Shown here: piece by piece, positions 43,204 through 51,161 of the stretch | How positions within the stretch are numbered: the stretch's first letter is position 1 | How the letters are laid out: each line of letters opens with the position of its first letter | Source: an uncultured Prolixibacteraceae bacterium | GTDB lineage: Bacteria; Bacteroidota; Bacteroidia; Bacteroidales; Prolixibacteraceae | Length of the DNA stretch: 64,000 nt | Assembly: GCA_903834475.1 (NCBI GenBank) | Contig: CAILJH010000211.1 | Span: 1-64,000 of the forward strand | Direction of reading: 5' to 3' | Notes under the pieces: generated by a model | The model's database searches: none | Told to the model about the DNA's origin: nothing | Seen by the model: the letters and a program-made list of their open reading frames with translations, nothing else | Translations under genes and position numbers: made by a program

Positions 43204-44442
43204 CTATTTTAGCCCGTATGCCATCAGCGTATTTCCATGACGAATATACAAAACACCGTTGCTGATTACCGGATGAGAAAAATGTTCTTTGGTTCCTTTC
43301 TCTATTTTGAACTGGCTGACAACCTCCAACTTTGGTCCTGAAATATTGATCAGGTTAACGTGTCCGTTATCGGTATAGCAATACAAATGATCATCGGCAA
43401 AAATGACACTTCCCCTGAGATTCGACAGTGAGTCAAGTACCGAACCGCTTTTTATATCAATACTTTTAAGCTTTTTGTCGTCGGTAGCACAAAAAATCCG
43501 ATCACCAGATTTCACAAATCCACCGATTGCATTCTTCACTTTCAGGTTTCGCCAAACTTCCTTGATCGATTTCCCATCAGGAGATAATTGAAGTTTAAAC
43601 GCACCACTTCCCTTCTCAACACCTGAAACCTCGTAAATAAATCCGTCGGAATAAACTGGAGTATTGCAATATTCGCCTTCCATTTTCACCGAATCTTCCT
43701 TTTGAGACCACAACAATTCTCCAGTATGGATATCCAATCCCATCAGGTATTCGTGCGACAAAGTAACCAGAATTTTTCGTTCCGGAAGGCTGATAACCAT
43801 CGGCGAGCAGAATGAAACCGCATCACCCAGCGCTTTTGAAGTCCAAACCATTTTCCCGGTATTTTTATCCAGTGCAACAATGTTGTTCTCTTTCCCTCCC
43901 GGAAAACAATACACATTTTTATCATCGACAAGCAATGATTCAGAACATCCAAACATATTCACAATTCCACCCAAATCGCCCACCATATTGACCGACCATT
44001 TTTCTGCTCCTGATAACGCATCAAAACAAGCTATCCGTCCCATTCCTGAACATGCAAAAACCAGATTACCGTAAACCGTTGGTGTTGAACGTGCGCCGGG
44101 AAAACTGGCTGAAAAATCTTTTCCGGAAAATTCGGGTCCGTTGGGCGATTTCCAAACCAGTTTACCTTTCAAATCGAAAGCAAATACCTGGCTATTTCCT
44201 TCTATCTCACCATTGATGAATAACCTGTCACCGGCTATTGCCGGAGAAGCATATCCATTGCCAATCTCTTCGGAAAACCAAAGTAATTTTGGTCCTCCTT
44301 TCGGCCACGCCTTCAGGAGATTCTTATCCTGATAAATTCCATCGCGGTTGGTTCCCCGCCATTGTGCATTTTTTCCATTTTGATTGGTGCAGGCGGCTGC
44401 CAGCATGTAAGTGAGAATTATAACTAATTTAAAGTTTTTCAT
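43204..44442 (-). CDS. PQQ-like beta-propeller lipoprotein, fifth copy
   Basis: 412 residues. The lipobox (YMLAAACTNQNG, Cys about 18) marks it as a lipoprotein, unlike the other four propellers. The opening QWRGTNRDGIYQD, LLKAWPKGGPKLLWFSEEIG and blades VALDKNTGKMVWTSK and MGLDIHTGELLWSQK place it in the same family as those at 4955-9369. It is closest to the 8152-9369 product, but located 34 kb away and alone. It is convergent with the DUF1501 gene (1-base gap). Its 5' leader (44444-44467) is 8-bp periodic (CCATAAAA on the coding strand). Confidence 0.83.
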   Translation of the reverse strand: MKNFKLVIILTYMLAAACTNQNGKNAQWRGTNRDGIYQDKNLLKAWPKGGPKLLWFSEEIGNGYASPAIAGDRLFINGEIEGNSQVFAFDLKGKLVWKSPNGPEFSGKDFSASFPGARSTPTVYGNLVFACSGMGRIACFDALSGAEKWSVNMVGDLGGIVNMFGCSESLLVDDKNVYCFPGGKENNIVALDKNTGKMVWTSKALGDAVSFCSPMVISLPERKILVTLSHEYLMGLDIHTGELLWSQKEDSVKMEGEYCNTPVYSDGFIYEVSGVEKGSGAFKLQLSPDGKSIKEVWRNLKVKNAIGGFVKSGDRIFCATDDKKLKSIDIKSGSVLDSLSNLRGSVIFADDHLYCYTDNGHVNLINISGPKLEVVSQFKIEKGTKEHFSHPVISNGVLYIRHGNTLMAYGLK

Positions 44443-44667
44443 TGATTGTGGTTTTATGGTTTTATGGCTCTACAAAAAATTGCTGATTAATGAAAGGTAA
44501 TTGACAATCAAAAATAAAGATTAATTTGTATTATCAAACTACTTGAAAGCCCGTTTATATTCCTTCAGTTAAAGAAATTGCACTCATTCCATGCTTCAGA
44601 ATCCATGTTACAGAACAAAACTCTTCAGTAAAATTAATTCCAGAAACAATTTGTAATTAAAAATTCA

Positions 44668-44694
44668 TACATTTGTTCGTAATTTCACGAACAA
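44668..44694 (+). promoter_or_regulatory. Promoter and ArsR operator of the organoarsenical operon
   Basis: TACATTTG (44668-44675) is an exact TAnnTTTG -7 box. The 8-6-8 inverted repeat TTGTTCGT-AATTTC-ACGAACAA (44673-44694) overlaps it and ends six bases before the arsR ATG. Binding here would block both the promoter and leader, as expected for autorepression. The same motif occurs before arsP at 46486-46507. Confidence 0.75.
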
Positions 44695-44700
44695 CGAACA

Positions 44701-45024
44701 ATGACAAATAAAATAATCACAGAAGACCAGCAGAAAGCCGCCAGATATGCCAAAGCGATGGGCCATCCAATCCGGATGTATGTACTTGAATTACTCTCGA
44801 AACAATCGTGTTGCTACAGTGGTGATTTAACCGAAGAACTTCCGATTGTCAAGTCAACTCTTTCGCAACATCTGAAAGAATTGAAAAATGCCGGGTTAAT
44901 TCAGGGCGAAATCGAAGCTCCACGTATTAAATACTGTCTGAACCGTGAGAACTGGAAAGAAGCTCAGGTTTTATTCGGAAAATTTCTGAAAATGGACAGT
45001 GAAGAACCTTTTACAAACTGCTAA
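44701..45024 (+). CDS. arsR: ArsR-family metalloregulator
   Basis: 107 residues, winged-helix. The HTH core SGDLTEELPIVKSTLSQHLKEL (about 40-61) and the AGLIQGEIEAP wing are typical. Candidate As(III)-binding cysteines are C37-C38 (KQSCCYSG) and C79 (KYCL). It heads the arsEFGP operon and its operator overlaps its own promoter. It is a paralogue of the regulator at 48600-48935 but with a different Cys pattern (CC instead of a single Cys) and a different operator. Confidence 0.9.
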   Translation: MTNKIITEDQQKAARYAKAMGHPIRMYVLELLSKQSCCYSGDLTEELPIVKSTLSQHLKELKNAGLIQGEIEAPRIKYCLNRENWKEAQVLFGKFLKMDSEEPFTNC

Positions 45025-45035
45025 AACAATTGGTC

Positions 45036-45275
45036 ATGGAAATAAAAATCTTAGGAACAGGTTGCCCAAAATGCAAAACACTTGAAAGGCTTACCCGTGA
45101 AGTAGTGGAACAAAATGGCATTGATGCCACGGTTACCAAAGTGGAAGATATTTATCAAATCATGAAATACGGCGTGATGACAACTCCGGCTTTGGTTGTG
45201 GACGAAAAAGTCGTCATTAAAGGTCGGATACCTTCATCCGATGAAATCAGACAAGTACTCACCAAAGCAATTTGA
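45036..45275 (+). CDS. arsE: Small redox-active thioredoxin-like protein (ArsE type)
   Basis: 79 residues from ATG 45036 (a TTG two codons earlier is ignored). It has a thioredoxin-like fold with CXXC in GTGCPKC (C10, C13) and the VMTTPALVVDEKVV cis-Pro region. Order and neighbours match arsE of the arsEFG operon known from Shewanella, where ArsE and ArsF reduce nitrophenyl arsenicals. On sequence alone it could be any TM0996-type glutaredoxin-like protein; context gives the name. Its stop codon lies in an 8-bp-periodic tract. Confidence 0.8.
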   Translation: MEIKILGTGCPKCKTLERLTREVVEQNGIDATVTKVEDIYQIMKYGVMTTPALVVDEKVVIKGRIPSSDEIRQVLTKAI

Positions 45276-45326
45276 CAATGAAACAATTTGAAGATTTGAA
45301 AATGGTCTAATTCATCTTCAAATCAA
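45271..45326. repeat. 8-bp-periodic tract, arsE-arsF spacer
   Basis: Units TTTGACAA, TGAAACAA, TTTGAAGA, TTTGAAAA, TGGTCTAA, TTCATCTT, CAAATCAA follow one another in strict 8-base steps, starting inside the arsE stop. The same phase pattern recurs at 48945-49033, 49443-49474, 49870-49979 and 61469-61603. Confidence 0.6.
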
Positions 45327-45358
45327 CACATATTCAAATAATTAAACTCAATATCAAG

Positions 45359-45769
45359 ATGAAAAAGATTCAATTATTAAGTATTTTGATTGTGTTGCTG
45401 ATGAGCAGTTTGATCAGCAATGCTCAAACTTCAAAAAAAGAGACAACAGGTTCCGCAGTCAATAAATTGGAAGCCTATTATTTTCACAATACGTCACGCT
45501 GTGTTACCTGCAAGACGGTTGAATCGGAGGCAAAAGCTGATCTGGAAAACCTTTATGGAAGTCAGGTAACATTCAAGGCCTTGAACCTTGAAGAAGATTC
45601 AACGAAGCCGATTGCCGAAAAATTAAAAATTTCAGGCCAAACACTGCTCATTGTCAAAGGAGATCAGCAGATAAACCTGACCAACGAAGGGTTTCTGTAT
45701 GCCCGCACAAATCCCGTAAAATTCAAAAAAATCATTAAAGAAAAAGTTGACAAACTTCTGGACTTATAA
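45359..45769 (+). CDS. arsF: Exported thioredoxin-like protein (ArsF type)
   Basis: 136 residues with a signal peptide (to NAQ, about 23) and a CXXC motif in SRCVTCKTVE (C48, C51). The body looks like a thioredoxin-fold domain (VTFKALNLEEDSTKPIAEKLKISGQTLLIV, about 69-98). In the Shewanella arsEFG operon ArsF works with ArsE in reduction of nitroaryl arsenicals. The gene follows arsE and precedes arsG by 3 bases. Without the neighbours it would be called a generic exported thioredoxin-like protein. Confidence 0.78.
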   Translation: MKKIQLLSILIVLLMSSLISNAQTSKKETTGSAVNKLEAYYFHNTSRCVTCKTVESEAKADLENLYGSQVTFKALNLEEDSTKPIAEKLKISGQTLLIVKGDQQINLTNEGFLYARTNPVKFKKIIKEKVDKLLDL

Positions 45770-45772
45770 ACC

Positions 45773-46471
45773 ATGGAGTTTCTGACCAATCTACTCGAAA
45801 ACAGCAGCATACCCTGGGTTTCGGCCTTTGTACTGGGATTGATGACAGCTATCAGTCCATGTCCGCTGGCAACCAACATCACTGCGGTAGGCTTTATCAG
45901 CAAGGATATTGAAAGCCGCAACCGTGTTTTTGTGAATGGATTGCTTTATACACTTGGACGTGCGATATCGTACACTGCGGTTGCCCTTATTATTTATTTT
46001 GGCGCCGATCAGTTTAAATTTTCAGGCATTTTTCAGCTTTACGGTGAGAAAATTATCGGCCCATTGCTGATTATCATCGGGTTGTTCATGCTGGATATTT
46101 TAAAAATAAAATTTCCGGGACTGAGCGGCATAACATCCAGAATGGAATCCAAAACGAAATGGGGATATCTCGATGCCATTTTACTGGGAATGGTTTTTGC
46201 TTTGGCCTTCTGTCCCTATAGCGGAGTTCTATATTTTGGGATGTTGGTACCGATGACTGTTGCAAGCGCATCTGGCTTATATCTTCCAATCGTTTTTGCT
46301 GTAGCTACCGGTATTCCGGTCATTATCTTTGCCTGGATACTGGCATTCTCTGTTGGTTCCATCGGAGGTTTTTATAACAAATTAAAGATTTTTGAAACCA
46401 GATTCCGGCGCGTCATTGCCATTCTCTTTATTGCTGTTGGTATCTATTACATTTTCAGAATTTTCTTTTAA
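45773..46471 (+). CDS. arsG: CcdA-like permease (ArsG type)
   Basis: 232 residues with six membrane helices. The two cysteine-proline motifs are C30 (TAISPCPLATN) and C147 (ALAFCPYSG), as in CcdA/DsbD-like electron carriers. ArsG is described as the efflux permease for aminoaryl arsenicals in the arsEFG system. A CcdA-like role of supplying electrons to ArsF is an alternative. It starts 3 bases after arsF and is followed by the arsP operator. Confidence 0.8.
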   Translation: MEFLTNLLENSSIPWVSAFVLGLMTAISPCPLATNITAVGFISKDIESRNRVFVNGLLYTLGRAISYTAVALIIYFGADQFKFSGIFQLYGEKIIGPLLIIIGLFMLDILKIKFPGLSGITSRMESKTKWGYLDAILLGMVFALAFCPYSGVLYFGMLVPMTVASASGLYLPIVFAVATGIPVIIFAWILAFSVGSIGGFYNKLKIFETRFRRVIAILFIAVGIYYIFRIFF

Positions 46472-46485
46472 AAAATTTGGCCAAA

Positions 46486-46507
46486 TTGTTCGTCGATTTA
46501 CGAACTA
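46486..46507 (+). promoter_or_regulatory. Second copy of the ArsR operator, before arsP
   Basis: TTGTTCGT-CGATTT-ACGAACTA is the arsR-promoter operator with one mismatch in the right arm and the same 6-base spacer, 15 bases before the arsP ATG. A good -7 box is not visible, so it may act as a roadblock or as a second regulated promoter. Confidence 0.7.
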
Positions 46508-46522
46508 AATGATACTTCGGAT

Positions 46523-47545
46523 ATGAGAAACATAAAAAATGCGATCTGGCTTCCTCTTGCCTTTCTGCCCATATGGTTCCTAATATATCATAATCTACAG
46601 CCGGTAACCGATTGGATTATTGACACGGCATTGGGAATAACAAAAGGTACACATTTGACCGAAGCGTTACGTTTCTTTATTTTCGAGTTCCCTAAAGTAA
46701 TGCTGCTGCTTACTCTCATCATCTTTGTGGTTGGAATTATCCGCACCTACTTTACTCCTGAAAAAACCCGCAAAGCGCTCGAAGGAAAAAAAACATTTAC
46801 CGGCAATGTGATGGCTGCCACTCTTGGAATTGTCACTCCTTTTTGCTCCTGTTCGGCCATCCCACTGTTTTTAGGTTTTGTAGAATCGGGTGTTCCGTTG
46901 GGAGTAACTTTTTCATTCCTAATTGCTGCTCCAATGATCAACGAGGTGGCTATCATACTTCTGTTTGGAATGTTTGGCTGGAAGGTTGCCGCAATTTACG
47001 TAGGAACCGGTTTGGCCATTGCCATCCTTGCCGGTTGGGTGATAGGTCTGCTGAAACTCGAAAAATGGGTTGAACCCTGGGTATATCAAACCCACATAGG
47101 TGACAGCGAATTAGAAGAAGACAAATTAACTTTTGTCAAACGGATTAATCTTGGATATGATGCGGTGAAGGAAATTGTCGGTAAAGTCTGGATTTACGTT
47201 GCACTTGGAATCCTTGTTGGTGCCGGGGCTCATGGCTATGTTCCTGAAGAATTTATGGCCGCACTGATGGGCAAATCTGCCTGGTACTCCATTCCACTTT
47301 CAGTTTTGATAGGTATTCCATTGTATTCCAATGCCGCCGGAATAGTCCCGATTGTTTCGGTTCTGATCGAAAAAGGAGCATCGCTGGGAACTGCCCTCGC
47401 ATTTATGATGTCGGTTATTGGACTTTCACTTCCTGAAATGATTATCCTGAGAAAAGTGCTAAAACTCCCGCTAATATTAACCTTTATTGGTGTTGTGGGT
47501 ACCGGAATAATGATTGTCGGGTATTTGTTTAATTATATTTTTTAA
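46523..47545 (+). CDS. arsP: ArsP-type organoarsenical efflux permease
   Basis: 340 residues, DUF318 permease with about 8-10 membrane helices. The signature TPFCSCSAIPLFLGFVESGV (C108, C110) is present; its second-half counterpart is GIPLYSNAAGIVPIV. ArsP exports trivalent organoarsenicals in Campylobacter and other bacteria. It shares the regulator operator with arsR and closes the operon. It is distantly related to the HMA-fused permease at 13796-15112. Confidence 0.85.
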   Translation: MRNIKNAIWLPLAFLPIWFLIYHNLQPVTDWIIDTALGITKGTHLTEALRFFIFEFPKVMLLLTLIIFVVGIIRTYFTPEKTRKALEGKKTFTGNVMAATLGIVTPFCSCSAIPLFLGFVESGVPLGVTFSFLIAAPMINEVAIILLFGMFGWKVAAIYVGTGLAIAILAGWVIGLLKLEKWVEPWVYQTHIGDSELEEDKLTFVKRINLGYDAVKEIVGKVWIYVALGILVGAGAHGYVPEEFMAALMGKSAWYSIPLSVLIGIPLYSNAAGIVPIVSVLIEKGASLGTALAFMMSVIGLSLPEMIILRKVLKLPLILTFIGVVGTGIMIVGYLFNYIF

Positions 47546-47554
47546 GAATACTGT

Positions 47555-48127
47555 TTACCTCAGATAATCGCTTACAGCCTTACTGATCCCCTTTTTCACA
47601 CTCTCCCAGGTTTGTTTTTTAAAACTCACAGGAGTTTCGCTCTCATCAGCGTCAACAAAATAGGTTATAGCATTCAGAATGCTTATGGCGAGCATTTGGC
47701 TGGGGTATTTTTGTTTGTGCCAGTCCATAATTTGTGGCAGGGAAAAATGTTGAAGCAATTCATACAAATCCCAAAAGTCCTTCTTCTTAGCCCTTCCGAA
47801 GATTGCCTGAATTTTCATGGCAGCAATGTCAGCGCTGCTATACATTCTGATATTGTTTGCAATTTCAATCGCTGCAATTGGTTGATGGGGAAAGTAAACG
47901 ATGTCAACCTTTATCCGGTTTATATTACAGAAAATTCCAAAATTTTTATGTCCGCTTTCATAATCGAAATCAGACCCAAATTCCACGATTAATTCGTTTT
48001 CGATACTTGAGTGGTCAAACTTTTCATGATAGAATAAATCCAGATTAATTGAACTGCGGTGCCCATAGCGAAGTGACAAAGCCGTTCCTCCCACTAAAGA
48101 AAACGGTTGAAGTGATGGTAGATCCAT
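47555..48127 (-). CDS. AbiEii/AbiGii-like nucleotidyltransferase toxin
   Basis: About 190 residues from ATG 48125-48127; a TTG one codon earlier is possible, and the open frame extends five codons further without a standard start. The fold signature FSLVGGTALSLRYGHRSSINLDLFY (about 10-34) matches the nucleotidyltransferase active site (GGTA and the SxDxD-like SINLD). It pairs with the 100-residue gene just upstream. AbiEii toxins block growth when the partner fails. The pair lies in the space between two ars operons, on the opposite strand. Confidence 0.83.
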   Translation of the reverse strand: MDLPSLQPFSLVGGTALSLRYGHRSSINLDLFYHEKFDHSSIENELIVEFGSDFDYESGHKNFGIFCNINRIKVDIVYFPHQPIAAIEIANNIRMYSSADIAAMKIQAIFGRAKKKDFWDLYELLQHFSLPQIMDWHKQKYPSQMLAISILNAITYFVDADESETPVSFKKQTWESVKKGISKAVSDYLR

Positions 48128-48135
48128 CAACCTTT

Positions 48136-48438
48136 TCAGTAAGGAAAGAGTTCAGGGTTCAACTGTCTTAGTATATAACATCTGAATTCATTAAGCGGTT
48201 TGTTTATAACAGCACTGGCAAGATAAATGCGGTGCTCGGGTAAATATTTGGCTTTCAACAAGGCATCGGTTACCTTTTCATCGCCGTAATACCGTCGGCA
48301 TTGGCGGATATCTTCCACATCGCCACGTTCAAAAACCCTCTCAATAACGAAGTTGGCTTTGGCATCGTAGTCAATCTGATCAAAGTTCACATCCCAGAAG
48401 ATGCGCTTTTCGAATATGGGTTTCGGTGTCGATATCAT
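48136..48438 (-). CDS. Antitoxin-like partner of the AbiEii protein (DUF6922-like)
   Basis: 100 residues, soluble. It opens MISTPKPIFEKRIFWDVNFD and continues with FVIERVFERGDVEDIRQCRRYYG, a pattern seen in the short proteins that precede AbiEii-like toxins (from memory, a DUF6922-type domain). It ends 8 bases before the toxin ATG, so the two are co-translated. No DNA-binding motif is obvious, so autoregulation is unproven. Confidence 0.75.
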   Translation of the reverse strand: MISTPKPIFEKRIFWDVNFDQIDYDAKANFVIERVFERGDVEDIRQCRRYYGDEKVTDALLKAKYLPEHRIYLASAVINKPLNEFRCYILRQLNPELFPY

Positions 48439-48534
48439 ACAGCGAAGATAATAAAAGGGAATGGGAACGTATGTGAAACCTGATAGAATTCATCTGAATG
48501 ACAAATTTTTTTCCGGAAATGTAATCAAAATTTA

Positions 48535-48582
48535 ATGACGTAAATATACGTCATGTTAATATTAGACGTATATTTACGTCAT
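48535..48582 (+). promoter_or_regulatory. Double palindrome operator of the second ars operon
   Basis: ATGACGTAAATATACGTCAT (48535-48554, 8-4-8) and GACGTATATTTACGTC (48565-48580) are two copies of one palindrome core, ACGTA-N4-TACGT, arranged as an overall inverted repeat. The second copy includes TATATTTA, a -7-like box. ATG of arsR follows 18 bases later. This differs completely from the first operon's operator. Confidence 0.75.
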
Positions 48583-48599
48583 AATTAAAATCTCTTGTT

Positions 48600-48935
48600 A
48601 TGGTAGTCTCAAAAACAGAACTCTTCGAAGAAACTCTTCAGGAAAAAGCTAATTTATTTAAGGCTCTCTCCCACCCTGCGCGACTGCAAATTTTGCAGTT
48701 TCTGGCTCAAACTAAAAACTGTATTTCGGGCGATATTTCTGAAGAATTGCCTTTAAGCCGCACAACAGTAAATCAGCACCTGAAAGAATTAAAAGACGCC
48801 GGACTGATCAAAGGTCACATTGAAGGTGCAAAAATGAAATACTGCCTTGATGGCGAAAAGGTAAAAGAAATGAAAAACCTTTTAAGCTCTTTTCTGGAAG
48901 AAATCCAAATTCCGGAAGACTTTATCTGCAAATAA
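48600..48935 (+). CDS. arsR: ArsR-family regulator of the arsC-acr3 operon
   Basis: 111 residues, winged-helix (SGDISEELPLSRTTVNQHLKEL, about 43-64). Cysteines C41, C82 and C110 are candidate As(III) ligands. Close paralogue of the 44701-45024 regulator (GDxxEELP, QHLKELKxAGLIxG and KYCL shared). It starts 18 bases after the double palindrome, so it likely represses its own operon until arsenite binds. Confidence 0.9.
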   Translation: MVVSKTELFEETLQEKANLFKALSHPARLQILQFLAQTKNCISGDISEELPLSRTTVNQHLKELKDAGLIKGHIEGAKMKYCLDGEKVKEMKNLLSSFLEEIQIPEDFICK

Positions 48936-48944
48936 ATTAATCAA

Positions 48945-49033
48945 TTAGCAAATTTGTCAATTCGGTAATTGAAAAAAGCGACTTACCAAACATTGACAAA
49001 ATTGGCAAATTATCACATTCTCAAATTCAAAAT
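48945..49033. repeat. 8-bp-periodic tract before arsC
   Basis: TTAGCAAA, TTTGTCAA, TTCGGTAA, TTGAAAAA (48945-48976), then TTGACAAA, and TTGGCAAA, TTATCACA, TTCTCAAA, TTCAAAAT (49002-49033), each exactly 8 bases with TT at the left edge, the last ending at the arsC ATG. Part of it is also a direct repeat of the acr3 leader. Confidence 0.6.
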
Positions 49034-49462
49034 ATGAAAGTACTTATTCTTTGTACAGGCAACAGTTGCCGCAGCCAAATGGCACATGGTTTTTTACAGT
49101 CGTTCGATCCAAACATTACTGTTTGTTCTGCTGGCACCGAAGCTTCAGGCAAACTCAATCATAAAGCTGTTGCAGCTATGAAAGAGATTGGAATCGACAT
49201 CAGTCACCACACTTCCGATTCGGTTGAAAAATATCTGAATGACGAATGGGATTTTGTGATTACTGTTTGTGGCGGCGCCAACGAAAACTGCCCTGCCTTT
49301 ATCGGAAAAGTGAAACACCGTCTGCACATTGGGTTCGACGATCCATCACACGCTGTTGGAACTGATGATTTCATCTGGAGTGAATTTATTCGCGTTCGCG
49401 ACGAGATTAAAGAAGGTTTCTGGAAGTTTTATAATGAGTCAATTCGAAAATTTGACAATTAG
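49034..49462 (+). CDS. arsC: Arsenate reductase, low-molecular-weight phosphatase type
   Basis: 142 residues. The P-loop CTGNSCR (C7-R13) is the LMW-PTP active site. A Cys pair at C79 and C86 (VCGGANENCP) has the seven-residue spacing of thioredoxin-coupled ArsC (as in Staphylococcus aureus pI258). It reduces As(V) to As(III), which is exported by the acr3 product downstream. The stop codon lies in an 8-bp-periodic tract that continues into the spacer. Confidence 0.93.
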   Translation: MKVLILCTGNSCRSQMAHGFLQSFDPNITVCSAGTEASGKLNHKAVAAMKEIGIDISHHTSDSVEKYLNDEWDFVITVCGGANENCPAFIGKVKHRLHIGFDDPSHAVGTDDFIWSEFIRVRDEIKEGFWKFYNESIRKFDN

Positions 49463-49474
49463 CAAATTAAAACA
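49443..49474. repeat. 8-bp-periodic tract across the arsC stop codon
   Basis: TTCGAAAA, TTTGACAA, TTAGCAAA, TTAAAACA in consecutive 8-base steps spanning the last codons and stop (TAG 49460-49462) of arsC. The same class of sequence as 49870-49979. Confidence 0.55.
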
Positions 49475-49515
49475 GCCTAAAAGAAATTAGCATCATCACC
49501 TTAATAATTTGGAAA

Positions 49516-49869
49516 ATGGAAACTGAACCGAAAGAAAATGTGATAATCAATCTAACTTTTGAGTTTGCATTGAAAATTATTGATTTATGTGATGAACTTG
49601 ATGGATTAAAGAAATTCGCCCTCTCCAATCAACTTTTTAAATCAGGAACTTCAATTGGGGCAAACGCGAGAGAAGCTCAAAATGCAGAAAGCAAAGCTGA
49701 TTTCATACATAAATTCAAAATCTCAGCTAAAGAAGTTGAAGAAACTGAATACTGGCTTTTACTTTGTAAATACTCAAAAAAGCTTCCTGACACCACCCAA
49801 CTTCTATCCGAATTGGAACCCATAAAGAAAATAATCAACAAAATAATTGGCACATCAAAACGCAATTAA
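49516..49869 (+). CDS. Four-helix-bundle protein (23S IVS type)
   Basis: 117 residues, helical, with the family core ALKIIDLCDELDG, KFALSNQLFKSGTSIGANAREAQNAESKADF and FKISAKEVEETEYWLLLCKYS. Proteins of this family were first found in 23S rRNA intervening sequences, but many occur alone on chromosomes; function is unknown. It lies between arsC and acr3 in the same direction, with spacers of 53 and 110 bases. Confidence 0.88.
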   Translation: METEPKENVIINLTFEFALKIIDLCDELDGLKKFALSNQLFKSGTSIGANAREAQNAESKADFIHKFKISAKEVEETEYWLLLCKYSKKLPDTTQLLSELEPIKKIINKIIGTSKRN

Positions 49870-49979
49870 TTCGACAATTAATCACTTCGGGAATTTGCCG
49901 ATGAAAGGCATGGCATTTTTTAATTTCCGAATTTTCATATTGACACATTGGCAAATTATCTAATTCTCAAATTAAAAAC
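49870..49979. repeat. 8-bp-periodic tracts between the four-helix gene and acr3
   Basis: TTCGACAA, TTAATCAC, TTCGGGAA, TTTGCCGA (49870-49901), then seven perfectly phased units at 49924-49979: TTTCCGAA, TTTTCATA, TTGACACA, TTGGCAAA, TTATCTAA, TTCTCAAA, TTAAAAAC. The last unit ends at the acr3 ATG. No Shine-Dalgarno is present. Confidence 0.65.
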
Positions 49980-51053
49980 ATGAATAAACGTCTTAAATTT
50001 CTCGACCGCTACCTCACGCTTTGGATATTCCTGGCCATGTTTATTGGCGTTTTTGCCGGATGGCTAAGTCCAAATGTAGCCGAATTCTGGAACAGTATGT
50101 CATCCGGAACAACCAATATTCCCATTGCCATCGGGCTAATTGTGATGATGTACCCCCCACTGGCCAAAGTGAAGTACGAAGAATTAGGCGATGTCTTCAA
50201 AAACACCAAAATTCTTGGACTTTCATTATTTCAGAACTGGGTGGTCGGACCAATATTGATGTTCGCTCTGGCGATCACTTTTTTCAAGCTTTTCCCCGGT
50301 GAAAACAATGCGAATCTGCCATACATGTATGGAATTATCCTGATTGGCCTGGCTCGTTGTATTGCCATGGTCATTGTTTGGAATGACCTTGCCAAAGGTG
50401 ACACCCAATATGCTGCAGGATTGGTAGCTTTTAATTCCGTTTTTCAGGTTCTGCTGTTCTCGGTTTATGCCTATATTTTTATCGCTATTCTGCCGGGTTG
50501 GTTCGGAGTTCCGGTGAATGATACAGTTTCTCAAATTACGATGGGAGCTATCGCTAAAAGTGTGTTTATCTATCTGGGAATCCCAATGATTGCAGGCTTC
50601 CTGACCCGATTTATTTTAACTCGTGTTAAAACCAAGCTTTGGTACGAAACCAAATTTGTACCTAAAATCAGTCCGTTAACACTGATCGCTTTGCTTTTTA
50701 CCATTGTGGTGATGTTCTCACTGAAAGGCGAATACATTGTGAAGATTCCGATGGATGTTGTGCTGATAGCCATTCCATTGCTCATTTATTTCGTGGTCAT
50801 GTTCTTCAGCTCATTTTATATGAGCAAAAAGATTGGAGCCAATTACGAACAATCGACCACTCTGGCTTTCACCGCTGCCAGCAACAATTTCGAACTTGCA
50901 ATTGCAGTAGCTATCGCCATTTTCGGAATCAATTCTGGAGAAGCCTTTGCCGGTGTCATTGGTCCGCTGGTCGAAGTTCCGGTGATGATCGGGCTCGTGA
51001 ATGTGGCGTTTTGGTTTAGAAAAAGGTATTATACCAGCAAATCGATTGTATGA
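49980..51053 (+). CDS. acr3: ACR3-type arsenite efflux transporter
   Basis: 357 residues with ten membrane helices. ACR3 signatures: [56 protein letters not shown] (the conserved Cys) and the C-terminal [22 protein letters not shown] with [11 protein letters not shown]. It exports As(III) produced by ArsC. Final gene of the second ars operon. Its leader is 8-bp periodic. Confidence 0.93.
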   Translation: MNKRLKFLDRYLTLWIFLAMFIGVFAGWLSPNVAEFWNSMSSGTTNIPIAIGLIVMMYPPLAKVKYEELGDVFKNTKILGLSLFQNWVVGPILMFALAITFFKLFPGENNANLPYMYGIILIGLARCIAMVIVWNDLAKGDTQYAAGLVAFNSVFQVLLFSVYAYIFIAILPGWFGVPVNDTVSQITMGAIAKSVFIYLGIPMIAGFLTRFILTRVKTKLWYETKFVPKISPLTLIALLFTIVVMFSLKGEYIVKIPMDVVLIAIPLLIYFVVMFFSSFYMSKKIGANYEQSTTLAFTAASNNFELAIAVAIAIFGINSGEAFAGVIGPLVEVPVMIGLVNVAFWFRKRYYTSKSIV

Positions 51054-51161
51054 AATTCCTTTAAAACCTATGAATCAGCTCTGCTTTCTTATGAATACCA
51101 TTCGAATATAATAAGTTGATTAATCCATAAACATTTAATCGAAATTCATGTTCTAAGAACT

